Origin: Paragorgia papillata
Lineage: Eukaryota > Cnidaria > Anthozoa > Scleralcyonacea > Coralliidae
Direction: 5' to 3'
Length of the DNA stretch: 64,000 nucleotides
Assembly (NCBI GenBank): GCA_035771165.1
Contig: JAWNZC010000348.1
Coordinates: forward strand, 3,742,501 to 3,806,500
Shown here: positions 51,739-61,060 of the stretch, piece after piece
Layout: every line of letters starts with the position of its first letter
Numbering within the stretch: position 1 is the stretch's first letter
Made by a program: the position numbers and the translations under genes
The notes under the pieces: generated by a model
The model's database searches: none
The model's input: only the letters and a program-made list of their open reading frames with translations
What the model was told of the DNA's origin: nothing

Positions 51739-53361
51739 TGAGTTCGATTGCGAAGGATGGGCGCTCGTTTCGTGAGGCAAGAACATCGAAAGAAGAAGAA
51801 ATGGCTATCGAAGCTGCAATTCCAATGTCAACTCGATACAAAAATAAATGGGCGATTGAAGTAAATAGGGAATGGCAGTATTATCAGAGCATCAAAAGCC
51901 AAACGAGCGATGAAACTAGCGATAAAATGAAGGAAGATTCGTCGTTCCAGAGCGTGGACACAGTGATTGAACAATTCAATGCAGAAAGTTTGGCGTTCTG
52001 GCTTGGAAAGTTTGTGCAAGAGGTAGTAAAAAAAGATGGCCAAAAGTATCTTGCACGTAGCGTTTACGGTTTAATAGCTGCCTTGAAGCGCCATCTTGAG
52101 GAGAAAAACTGTTCGCCAATTAGCTGTAAATCCATTGGATAGGTCAGATAAACGGTAAGCCAATTAATTTTCATACGCAACTTGTTTATAGACTACACGG
52201 TCATAGATCGTTCAAATAGATTGATCTAAACGTTTTGCCTGTTCAGATTTTTAAGGTTTCAACGACTGCTAGATTGCGAAATGAAAAAAAGTACTAGCGA
52301 AGGAGTTGGGCTGGGTGGAAAGAAGGACGAAAAGGAAGCTGTTACCGAAGAGGAAGAAGAAAAGTTTTGGCTAGAGGGAGAATTGGGCATGCGTTCATCG
52401 AAAAGTTTGTTAAATACTGTGTATTATTATAATGTAAAGTTGTTCGGCCTTAATTAGCTAGACGCGCTGAACACCGTAATATAACCGTAAATAATTTCGA
52501 GATAGGAACAAATTACATCAAGTTTGAAGAGAACGTGAGTTAAACGTTTCATGGTGGGTCAAATGATTTGAAATATGTTCCAAGGTCAGTTCGCCATGTT
52601 TGTCACAAAGAAGGTGAGAAACATGACCGTTGTCTTGTTGATATATATAGGCTTTATATTGATCTTGTAAAGTGTGAAACCGATAGGAAAGTGGAGGCTT
52701 TCTATTTCCGGCCAAATTCGAAAGTTTTGGGAAAAGCCCTGTTGGCATCAATACATTAACACTTTCATGCATGCATGGCTTTCCGAGACTTCTCCCCTTG
52801 ACGAGTAAAATTGTCTGGCGTTAGACAGAGTAAAAAGAGAAAGTTGTTCGACAACAACGATGCTCATGAAAGGATTAACTAAGATTTTGCCAGACATGTG
52901 TAAAGCTGTCGGAATAAAAGTTAAGAGTTGTCATTCGCTTAGAGTAACATGTGCCACTTCCCTTTTTCAACATGGAGTTGAAGAGAAGATTATTCGGGAA
53001 AGGACTGGCCATAAAGCCCTAATCAAACGAGAACGCAAGTCATCGCAAGTTGGCAGTCAAAATTTCTGTGGCGGTCGTTTGAACACCCAAATTAACAAAA
53101 TAAAGGTTTCATGAGTGTTTTAAATAAGTTTTAACTTTGTCACGGTACATGATATTTTCGGGAAACTATTCAGAGCGGCTGGCTGAGAAGCGTGACTGCC
53201 AACTTGCGATGACTTGCGTTCTCGTTTGATTAGGGCTTAAATCTAATGCGTTATTTAGATACGAGAAACCTAATATCGAAGAACAGATTTCGAATGTGTC
53301 TAGTATCTTGGGTCCCAATCATACAGATATGCATGAAAGAGAAGGAAATCGTTTCAAGTGA
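51739..53361 (+). pseudogene. Crypton / KIAA1958-like tyrosine recombinase, broken
   Basis: Plus-strand coding remnant in order. 51739-52142 starts MSSIAKDGRSF and includes a SAM-like FNAESLAFWLGKFVQEVVKK region. 52254-52457 includes EGVGLG...EEEEEKFWLEGELG...SLLNTVYYYNVKLFGL. 52463-52756 includes FHGGSNDLKYVPRSVRHVCH and FYFRPNSK. 52860-53014 is the catalytic core LTKILPDMCKAVGI...CHSLRVTCATSLFQHGVEEKIIRERTGHK. After a MITE insertion, 53241-53361 gives SNALFRYEKPNIEEQ. The HxxR box (HSLR), the second His (GHK) and the nucleophile Tyr (RYEK) are all present but separated by stops (TAG 52455, TAA 52540), frameshifts and the insertion. Cryptons mobilise by tyrosine-recombinase chemistry. KIAA1958/QRICH-type domesticated relatives exist, so origin as a dead host paralogue is the alternative. 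One or more of the breaks (for example 52143-52253) could be an intron. Confidence 0.85.
53015..53237. mobile_element. TTA/TAA-target MITE, complete copy 2, inside the recombinase gene (223 bp)
   Basis: TAA is duplicated at 53012-53014 and 53238-53240. The ends AGCCCTAATCAAACGAGA are inverted, as at 7948-8171. Removing the element and one TAA rejoins the recombinase frame exactly at GHK and SNALF, which validates the boundaries and shows the gene was still readable there when the MITE inserted. Confidence 0.95.
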
Positions 53362-53419
53362 AGCGGAAGTTGGAAAACTTAATGTTAGCTCAGTGTCAGA
53401 ACAGTGTCATTTCTAAATG

Positions 53420-53820
53420 TTTCTCAAACTCATTAATAATTCATGAACCAAAAACAAAAGAAATTAATGTGTAATCAGTGCTTTGAAATCGGAGGAAAAG
53501 TACTAGTACTTTGAAATAATGCAAAATACGTTTCAAAGTCTTGGGACTTTGAAATAAGGCAAATTATATTACGTTTCAGAGGTATCTTCGGAGTTTTGAG
53601 TTTGAGAAGTCAGTTCAAATACTCGACGTCGGACTTTACCAGGATTACAAAGCCCTCGTGCATTAAAAAGGCTCGCCTTTTCAAAAAGCACTCGGACTTT
53701 GAAATCCCGGTAAAGTCCTCCGTCTCGTATTTGAACTATTACTTCAAAACCTATGCACATAACGAAATATCCTCGCCTGATTGGCTAATTAGCTCATGAA
53801 TTATTAATGAGTTTGAGAAA
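53420..53820. mobile_element. MITE with 27-bp inverted ends, TTTCTCAAACTCATTAATAA (401 bp)
   Basis: TTTCTCAAACTCATTAATAATTCATGA at 53420-53446 is perfectly complementary to 53794-53820. Inner GGACTTTGAAAT and GACTTTACC motifs are also inverted (53628-53640 with 53700-53715). No transposase. The target duplication is not clear. Confidence 0.8.
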
Positions 53821-53861
53821 TATAATGCAAAACTTCCAAATCTTTGCAAGTTATATTTTAG

Positions 53862-54010
53862 AGTGTAAAAAAGTAGAGTGCTGCGCAGCTAGTGTTTTGG
53901 ATTAAGCAAAGTAAAAAAGATGGTAAACTGCGGAGATTAGTTTTAATGACAAAATACTGACGTTTCGAGCGGAGCGGCCCTTCATTAGAGTAATTGTAAG
54001 ATATTTATAA
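53862..54010. repeat. GACGTTTCGAGCGGAGC repeat, copy 1
   Basis: GTAAAAAAGTAGAGTGCTGCGCAG, then AAACTGC.GAGAT, then TGACGTTTCGAGCGGAGCGG and CTTCATTAG. It matches blocks at 56133-56260 and 57370-57500. The minus strand of the final 30 bases reads CTAATGAAG...CGAAACGTCA, the arrangement seen at the ends of Penelope-like elements and in hammerhead-type motifs. Confidence 0.65.
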
Positions 54011-54429
54011 TCCTGATTTAAGGTGGCTCCCTACAATTTCCCTACGGTAATTTCAAAGAAGGGACTGGTAACGGGTATGACGTCGGCACATGCGTAAATA
54101 GCAATCTTGTCGAGTTGATATTCTGTCACGTCAGCAGCCGTCTGAGCGATACATTGCTCAAATATCACACATTTGCTTCGGTAAAATTCTTTAGAATTTT
54201 GTGCATAAAGAAATAGGATAAACTTAACATACTTAATTTTTAAAGAATTTTACAGAACTTTTTTTACTCCATTAAGCTTATAGCAAAAAATCTATCCTGA
54301 CAACTTTCCCTAATTTATTGCTTTAGTGTTCTATGTGGAAAAACTGACCAGATGACAATTTTTAGAAATTTTGACCGAAGAAAACTGGAGACGTGTGTCT
54401 AAATAGAACCTTGGATACGCGTCTCAGGT
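54011..54429. other. Unassigned spacer
   Basis: TTAAGGTGGCTCCC at 54020 resembles the terminus of the 3280-3633 TTAA-type MITE but has no partner end nearby. Confidence 0.4.
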
Positions 54430-55690
54430 TTGGAGCCCATACAAGTTCAACGACGCGCCACAAAATATATTCTTAATCTACCTTCCCAATGTGAAATTAC
54501 TTACGAGAACAGACTAATCGAAACAAACCTACTAATCAATTTGGACATGGTATTCTTTTTTAAAATAATCAATATATTTCATTTGGCAAAACTACTCTTC
54601 CTGAAAATTACAAACCTACCAACATACCTACAAGGTCTCAAAATAAAACAGACGGCAGCGCTTTCAAACAGCGATCGCGGTGTAGAACATCCACGTACGG
54701 TAAATCATACTTAATAAGGGCCTGTTCATATGAGCCGGGCTAGCCGGGATCCGCGCGTTCTTGTTATTTCATATTTATAAAACCTGTTCATATGGGAATT
54801 AGCGAGCCAGTCCGGCTAGGTGAGATCCCACCTTGATCTAGGCGGGATCCCTGTGAAGTTGAACACAAATTTTGCCGGGCTGGCCCGGTGCACCGGGGTG
54901 AATTAAAAGCATCGCGCGTGATTGGGGCTGAATGCGTGTTTGCAACCAAGATGATGGCCGACGTTTGTGAGGAGGGAAGTGAATTGACAAAGAAAAAATG
55001 ATTTCGTTGGAGTTCGGAAATGTTTGGAAACTTGATCACTTGCTTGATGGCTTGCTTGATGGGGACAGGCCTGAAAGAATTAGAAAAAAGCTCGCCAAAC
55101 TTTATGAGATCGAAGATGTTTCGTTGTTTGGACCAGCGTGTTTATCGTCCCCTACATCACTTGAAGATATTAGCGAGGAAGAAAAGAAGGAATTTTTAGT
55201 TTTCTACAAACCGCACTCCCGAGCCGAAGCTGGGATGAAATTCCCATATGAAATCGAGCTAAAATATATATCATCCCAGCTAGCCGGGCTCACATGAACA
55301 GGCCCTATATAAGAGCTCCAAGAATTTGGAACGTGCTGCCTCAAGAAATAACCTGGACTACCCATCTTTCAAATTTCAAGAACAAACTAAAAGAATACTA
55401 CCACTCTGCTATCCTCTCTACATGCATATCATTCTGAAGACCCACGCACCTGGAAATCAATTTGTATTAAATGTAACTCTGTCCGTAGTCTATGTGTTTC
55501 CCCTACTCGTTGTTTCTAGACCTCCTTCAGCTAGCTTCTTCTTGAATGGTTTTACTTATGTTTGTATCTTGATTATGTTTATCAATATAAATAGTGGACA
55601 ATAATCAGGACCCGCAGTAATTGGCCTCAGCTGTTGCGGTGTTCCTATCCTTGTATTTATTTAATCAAGGAAAAGTTAAATAAAATAAAA
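54430..55690 (+). pseudogene. LINE 3' end, split by a nested DNA element
   Basis: 54445-54600 encodes the LINE RT C-terminus (VQRRATKYILNLPSQCE..YENRL, LDMVFFFKIIN), the signature tail of cnidarian CR1/L2-like LINEs. After the nested element it resumes at 55310: RAPRIWNVLPQEITW..LSNFKNKLKEYY. It ends in an (AAATA)n tail at 55676-55699. The 3' part is nearly identical to 59100-59235, a sibling copy. Frameshifts occur on both sides of the insertion. Confidence 0.8.
54717..55306 (+). mobile_element. GGGCCTGTTCAT element nested in the LINE (590 bp)
   Basis: The ends AGGGCCTGTTCATATGAGCC and its complement (GGCTCACATGAACAGGCCCT) are inverted, with ATA on each side (54714-54716 and 55307-55309). 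The arms continue with GGGCTAGCCGGGAT. Inside, on plus, a 99-residue frame at 54998-55297 (SLEFGNVWKLDHLLDGLLDG...EDISEEEKKEFLVFYKPHSR) runs into the right TIR. A preceding short frame starts MMADVCEEGSELTKKK. This may be a fragment of the family's own protein. Excision with one ATA rejoins the LINE. Confidence 0.82.
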
Positions 55691-55699
55691 TAAAAATAA

Positions 55700-56130
55700 C
55701 CGAGAAAATTTGACAAATTTCAAACGTCATTATCACCATGGTAAAAGGAGATATTAGCACTATTCAACAAATACTTCATAAGTGTGGTTCTCCTGCAGTT
55801 CATAAGGCGAAATATTCTGTCAACATGTACAAAACCCAGTAAAACCATTACCTTGCAATATAACTGGTCATCAAAACACCTGTTTAGAAATTTGCAAGAT
55901 AAATCATAACTTTGAAAGTTTACCGAACTGTAATTTAACTGACAATGATAATGCACTTTTGATTACCGAACTGAGTTAAATATGTGTGTGTATATATATA
56001 TGAACTAAATTTTGTAAACTATATATATATAGGGGTCGTAGACAAAAAGCCTATATATAGTAAAGGTTTCCGTTAGATATAGCTAGCCCATTAGCGGAAA
56101 ACAATTAGTTTTTAAGAAAATACAACTTTA
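55700..56130. repeat. Duplicated spacer (partner about 57180-57365)
   Basis: GATAATGCACTTTTGATTACCGAACTGA and AACTAAATTTTG.AAACTAT...ACAAAAAGCCT recur in the 57.2-kb block, just upstream of the GACGTTTCGAG repeat in both places. A cassette of about 1.2 kb has therefore been duplicated locally. Confidence 0.6.
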
Positions 56131-56132
56131 AT

Positions 56133-56430
56133 TATGTAAAAAAGTAGAGTGCTGCGCAGGCAGTGTTTTGAACAGAGCAAAGTGAAAAGATGGCAAACTG
56201 CCGAGATTTTTAGTAACGAAAAACTGACGTTTCGAGCGGAGCGCTTCATCAGACTAAAATGTAATGAGATCAAATAAATTAGTGCTTAACTATGCCAAAA
56301 GGGTGAGGCTAGTTGAAAGTATAGCCATGCAAAGAGATGGAGGGTAAACGAACTAATGAGATGCGAAAATATTAAATCATTTGTTATTAAAGTTATTTCT
56401 TATGTTTTTGCTGTACAAGCTGTTGTAAGT
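56133..56430. repeat. GACGTTTCGAGCGGAGC repeat, copy 2
   Basis: Best-preserved copy: AGTGCTGCGCAGGCAGTG, AAACTGACGTTTCGAGCGGA, CTTCATCAGAC, then TATGCCAAAAGGGTGA and GAGGGTAAACGAACTAAT. On minus it reads CTGATGAAG...CTCGAAACGTCAG. Confidence 0.75.
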
Positions 56431-56432
56431 AA

Positions 56433-56505
56433 AACTCCAGATGGGACTCGAACCCACAACCTTCCGAATGGCAGCCAGACGCTCTCACTATTGAGCCACT
56501 GGAGC
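56433..56505 (-). tRNA. tRNA-Gly(GCC)-like cloverleaf, probably SINE-borne
   Basis: The minus strand folds as a complete 73-nt cloverleaf. The acceptor is GCTCCAG with CTGGAGT (one G-U). The D arm is GCTC/GAGC. The anticodon arm is TCTGG-CTGCCAT-TCGGA with anticodon GCC. The T arm is GTGGG-TTCGAGT-CCCAT. A TTTT run follows at once, as a pol III stop. The B box GGTTCGAGTCC is intact. Against a housekeeping gene: the D loop lacks the usual GG, the anticodon stem has wobble pairs, the discriminator is T, and broken copies of the same unit lie 1.7 kb away (58105-58345). I favour a tRNA-derived SINE head. Confidence 0.6.
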
Positions 56506-57369
56506 TCAGATGGTAGACTGATGGTTTTTGATATTTATATGCCTCATGGGAACTAGTCAATCCGTACGTGTGTGACAAGTACTTGTTGGGCTACAAGTCG
56601 TATTTATTTTCAGTAAATGTTTTTTGTATGTTATTAGTGTATTTATTTAGTGTATTACAGCAAAAACATACGAAAAAACTTTACCAGCTCAAGCTGAAAA
56701 CACTAATAACATACAAATTTTAAGTTGATCTGCACACATGAAATATACAAATCTCTGTTGTGCATTTTACAAACAAACTTGGTATAAGTGTTGTTAAGTT
56801 GTTTGTTTTATTGCAGTCTACCTATAATTGTGGTTTTTATAGCTGTGTTGGTGGCTTTATGACATGCTTTATAGAATACACCATATTTGTTAGGCCAAAC
56901 AAAAAAATGTGTTTCCTGTAACAAGCTGGAATGGATGTGGAATTATTTTATTCTAGCGAATACCAAAAGATTTTATTCACATCATCACATTAATACAATT
57001 GTTGTAAACTCGGGGCTTATATATTTTAGAATTTTGGTTCTGACATGCAGTGCTGTAACATGCAGTTACTTATTTTTTGTAACTATTTATACAGTTACAT
57101 TATCTTGTAGATGGGTCAAGAAAAAACAAGTATTTCGTTTTTTTCAGAAAAAAAACTTGTTTAGAGACTTGCGGTATAAATTATAACTGAACGGTAATGT
57201 AAATCATAAACAATGTACTTTTGCCATTAGTGAACTGATTTAAATTTAAATGTGAACTAAATTTTAGCAAAACTATAGGGATAATTAACAAAAAGCCTGT
57301 TAAGGTTTTCAGCCGGTAAACCTCCAGCCTTTTACCAGAAGGTATTTAAGTTGTTAAAAAAAAACGAGC
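56506..57369. other. AT-rich spacer with duplicated blocks
   Basis: ATTTTATTCTAGCGAATACCAAAAG at 56944 recurs at 57880 as part of the local cassette duplication. CTGTAACATGCAGTTACTT at 57053 also has a counterpart near 57972. No gene. Confidence 0.5.
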
Positions 57370-57640
57370 TGCATGTAAAAAAAGTGCTGCGTGGCGGCAG
57401 TGTTTTGAACAAAGCAAAGTGAAAAGGTGCAAACTGCCAAGATTTTAAGAAACGAAAAAAACTGACGTTTTGAGCGAAACGCTTCTTCATCCGCAAGAGT
57501 AAAATGTGATGAAATAAAATAAACTAGTGCTTAAATATGCCAAAAGGGTGACATAGATTGAAAGTAGCCAAACAGATGCTTGACTGAGGGTAAACGAACT
57601 AATATTTTCATATTAAATCATTTGTTATTTTTACAATTGA
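57370..57640. repeat. GACGTTTCGAGCGGAGC repeat, copy 3
   Basis: AGTGCTGCGTGGCGGCAGTG, ACTGACGTTTTGAGCGAAACG, CTTCTTCATC, TATGCCAAAAGGGTGA, GAGGGTAAACGAACTAAT. It parallels copy 2 through its whole length but is more diverged in the hairpin. Confidence 0.7.
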
Positions 57641-58104
57641 TCGGCAACCAGACTGCGCGAAAGGAGCGAGTGGGAGTAAAGCAGTAAATGACAGTAACTT
57701 AAAAAATTAGAGTGCAAAAGCTAATAATAAAAAAACCCTGTATAAATAAGAATAAAAAAGTGTAGAAAGTTAAATAAAGAAAGAAGCAAACGTTCGTTAA
57801 AGTTATGGGAATACATGTGTTAGTGCCCAGTTTAATAACGAGTACCTGCACCTGAGATGGGAAGGATGTGTAATTGTTTTATTCTAGCGAATATCAAAAG
57901 ATTTTATTCACATCAATCACGTTAATACAATTGTTGTAAACTCAGGGCTTATATTTAGAATTCTCGTTACAGTGCTGTAACAATTATACTAATTGTTTTG
58001 TAACTGAAATGTAACTAATTATATTGGGAAAAAATTTCGATAAATAAAAAGTAACTATATATAGTAACAGTTACAGTGTTAGTTTAATAAGTTTACGTAA
58101 AACT
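57641..58104. other. Unassigned AT-rich spacer with duplicated blocks
   Basis: Continuation of the duplicated cassette. No gene. Confidence 0.45.
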
Positions 58105-58345
58105 CTGAGCTCCAGATGGGACTCGACCCCACCACCTACGGATTGACTAGTTCCCAGGCGTATAAATATCGAAAACAAACTCGGTCTGCCATCTGAGTTC
58201 CAGTGGCTCAATGGTGAGAGCGTCCGGCTGGCACTCGGAAGCTAGGTCATCTCTCGACACTCGAGTCGTCTCTGAAGCTCAAGATTTTTATCCCGGAGTT
58301 TAACTTACGACAGCTTGTACAGCCAAAACATATATATGAAAACAT
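58105..58345. repeat. Rearranged tRNA-like units, head to head
   Basis: CTCCAGATGGGACTCGACCCC (58109-58130) is the 3' half of the 56433-56505 unit in the same orientation. From 58148 to about 58343 the sequence is instead the reverse complement of 56401-56560. It runs GATTGACTAGTTCCC, ATATCGAAAAC, GTTCCAGTGGCTCAATGGTGAGAGC (5' half, plus strand), then a diverged T-arm region, and ends AACTTACGACAGCTTGTACAG. The T loop of the inverted copy is destroyed, so it has no B box. Confidence 0.7.
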
Positions 58346-59023
58346 TTGTAACTAGTTACAAGTTACTTATATTCTGTGAATTTGGCTATTAATTAAAATC
58401 GGGAAAGCAGACATTGTGATACATTGCCGACTGTTTCGTTAACCATTACTAATAAATTAGAAATGGACGTGTGACTATTCGGTAGATTGATCAAGAATTA
58501 TGCATTTGAGCGATATGTAACAAATATTACTGCCTCGTATCCAGGCGCGATTGAGGGGGAAGGGGGGAGGGATGCGGGAGCTTTCCCATCAGCCCCTTCG
58601 CGTGCTTGTTTGTATTTTGCAGGGGAAATATAGAATTATAATGTAGGCGTTAAGGAAAGGCAGGTGAAAGGTCCCGTACGTAGGCAGGTCGAGGTCCGAC
58701 AGGCAGGGGCTGCGACCTCCCCCAATAGACAAAGGTTGTCCTGGGAAAAGCCAACGCTACGAAAATGGGGAAAGGGGAGGGGGAACCGTCCAGAGACTGG
58801 TTATAGGGTGATGTTTAGGAAACCCATCTGGTCGCGGCTTGGATAGTAGGAACCTGCAATTTAGGCTGGGGTCGGCGGAAAGCCGATACCCCACAGCAGA
58901 TGAATTGCCATAGAAACGAATGCATACTATGACCGGAAAAAAGGTGATGAGTAAATTAACCGACCGAACGTTCACCACCCGGGGAGGTGGCATATGAGCC
59001 ACAACGGTAATGTCGGTGATAGC
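58346..59023. other. Unassigned; purine-rich patch
   Basis: GAGGGGGAAGGGGGGAGGG at 58553 and GGGGAAAGGGGAGGGGGAA at 58768. No gene recognised. Confidence 0.4.
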
Positions 59024-59092
59024 CTGCGTAGCTGGCGGTTTTAAGGGGTTGGGGTCTCGCGGGCGAGGGAGAAAAAGCGGGCGGAAGAGCCG
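59024..59092 (+). repeat. GTAGCTGGCGG / GCGGGCG repeat, copy 3
   Basis: GCGTAGCTGGCGGTTTTAAG, GGGTTGGGGTCTCGCGGGCG, AGAAAAAGCGGGCGG. Same family as 16086-16275. Confidence 0.7.
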
Positions 59093-59099
59093 GTGACTA

Positions 59100-59235
59100 T
59101 ATAGGCTCAAGAATCTGGAACGTGCTGCCTCAAGAAATAACCTGGACTACCAATCTTTCAAATTTCAAGAACAAACTAAAAGAATACTACCACTCTGCTA
59201 TTCTCTGTACATGCATATGACTCTATAGACTCAAC
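59100..59235 (+). pseudogene. LINE 3' fragment, sibling of 55310-55440
   Basis: GGCTCAAGAATCTGGAACGTG through TACATGCATATGACTC matches 55317-55430 with few differences, encoding the RIWNVLPQEITW tail. It directly abuts the purine-rich repeat on its left. Confidence 0.8.
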
Positions 59236-59254
59236 TCACGGTCACCGTCAAGCA

Positions 59255-60060
59255 TAAGTGGAGGTGGGGTCGACACATGAGCAACCCCACCTATCGTTTT
59301 GGCGACATATTTGAGGCACGAGCGGACTGTAATTGCAGAAACTTGGTAGGCGCGACACGGGAAACTACGAGTTCAAGCAGATTCGCCATACGACCAACTC
59401 CAAATATAATATTGGCTAGGCTCGACACACGAGCAACTGCAAAGATACGTTTGGCCAGCTCGACACACGAGCAACTTTAAACATGATTTTGGCTATAGGC
59501 TCGGCACACGAGCAACTTCAAACAGAAGTGCGGCTACAGGCTCAACAAACGAGGAACGGTAAAGATAAGTTTGTCTAGGTTCAACCCACGAGCGACTTCA
59601 AACATTAGTTTGGCTAGGCTCGACACACGAGCAGCTTCAAACATAATTTTGGCTAGGCTCGACACGCGAGCAACTTCAAACATAATTTTGGCCAACACAC
59701 GAGCAACCTCAAATATGAATTTGGGTAGGCTTGCATGACACAAGCAACTTCAAATACAATTTTGGCTAGGCTCGACACGCGAGCAACCTCAAACCTAAGG
59801 TGACACATGCTAGGCTTTTTTGGCTAGGCTCGACACATGAGCAACTTTAAACAGAAGTGTGGTGATAAACTCGAGACATGAGCAAGTTCAAACATAATTG
59901 TAGCTAGGCTCGCGAGCACTACCAAATATACCATAGGCTAGTTGGAGACACGACGAACTCCGAACATATAATTTACAGGCGCGACACACGAGCAAACCCA
60001 AACAGTGGCCGACTAAATGGCTGTAAAAGTGGCTACGCTCGACCGAACGCCATACAGAAG
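59255..60060. repeat. 39-bp minisatellite with a built-in hairpin
   Basis: About 18-20 diverged units of roughly 39 bp, consensus GGCTAGGCTCGACACACGAG then CAACTTCAAACATAATTTT. Each good unit contains GCTCG-ACACA-CGAGC, a 5-bp stem with a 5-nt loop. Units at 59640-59700 and 59755-59790 are the cleanest, and both ends decay. Frames through it give repetitive peptides (RVSSLAKIMFEVA on minus), but starts and stops are not conserved across units. Confidence 0.92.
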
Positions 60061-60220
60061 GTAAAAAGGCGATGGACACACAGTAATAAATACGTGTAGA
60101 ATTGTGAAGAGTGGCAAAACAAATGGGAGCGGTCGCGAAATCAGCAAGAAAGATATATAGGCCAGAGGAAGGAAAGGGAGAGGGTGACGAACTAACAGAT
60201 AGGGAAATACCTCGCCATGG

Positions 60221-60379
60221 TTAATTAACTCCTGGGTTAACAGCCTCTGGTAGTGCCTGCGGAGGTTCAGCGTCTGGTGGAAGGGCCGCGGCTTCTAAAG
60301 CTTCTAAATCGTCAGCAACTGGGGCTTGAAGGGCCATACGGACAGCGGAACGTTCAAGACCAAAACCTAGTGAGTGCAT
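60221..60379 (-). CDS. Short Ala/Pro-rich frame, unknown
   Basis: On minus, ATG at 60379 opens 52 codons ending TAA at 60221. The product begins MHSLGFGLERSAVRMALQAP and becomes DDLEALEAAALPPDAEPPQA. The stretch is clearly more GC-rich and codon-like than its surroundings, and the frame is open a further ten codons upstream (IILNKFTTGQA). It could be the last exon of a gene or a fragment of an element's structural protein. No family recognised, and no splice acceptor is convincing. Confidence 0.3.
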   Translation of the reverse strand: MHSLGFGLERSAVRMALQAPVADDLEALEAAALPPDAEPPQALPEAVNPGVN

Positions 60380-60667
60380 GGCTTGGCCCGTTGTAAACTT
60401 GTTGAGAATGATTCAGAAACCACGTTTTCCTGGGTTTAAATGTGGCCATTTGCATGTATGCTAATGCGGTACATTCTAAACAGCGACTCCTGGGAGTTAC
60501 GTGGTCAGAAATTCTCGCATATGGCCGGTTTTCATGGCGGAAATCACGGCATTTTTAGCAATGAAGATAGCCTTTTAACTAATGTTTCAAGACTTCAAGT
60601 GTACTGTTGACATGCATGTTAGCTATAAGTTTATACGCGGAAATCAACTGTATTTGGCACTGCTTGA

Positions 60668-60668
60668 G

Positions 60669-60712
<44 letters not shown>

Positions 60713-60730
60713 GGGGGGGGGGGGGGGGGG
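60668..60730. repeat. (TA)n then poly-G
   Basis: About 42 bp of TA dinucleotides followed by a G run of about 20. Length is likely variable. Confidence 0.95.
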
Positions 60731-60897
60731 TACTTATTCCAAAAGCGCGTTGATCATTGTTCAGGCAAATCAATGAATGTGTTACCAGAGTCTAACATAT
60801 AGTAAAGACTAGAAGTTACTATCGCAAGTGAAAAGCTGCGTCAATCAGGCTGAGTAGTCAGTATTTGAAATGAAGTTGAGTGTTCAATGCGATATTA

Positions 60898-61058
60898 CAG
60901 CCTGAACGAGAGAACCGAATAAAATTTTACGTATTTTTTAATTATGTTAGACCAATGAACTGTCAGTATTGAGTGAAGAACGGTATGTGATTGGTCGAAC
61001 ATAATTAAGAAATATGCAAACTTTTAGTAAAGTGGCCTCGGTTCGCCCGTTCAGGCTG
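60898..61058. mobile_element. TA-target palindromic MITE, CAGCCTGAACG (161 bp)
   Basis: TA lies at 60896-60897 and 61059-61060. CAGCCTGAACG is inverted at the right end. Inner arms pair through TTAATTATGTT and GACCAAT. Confidence 0.88.
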
Positions 61059-61060
61059 TA

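Noticed and set aside
59255..60060. CRISPR-like array
   Set aside because: Units are contiguous and diverged, with no constant repeat/unique spacer alternation, and the context is eukaryotic. It is a minisatellite.
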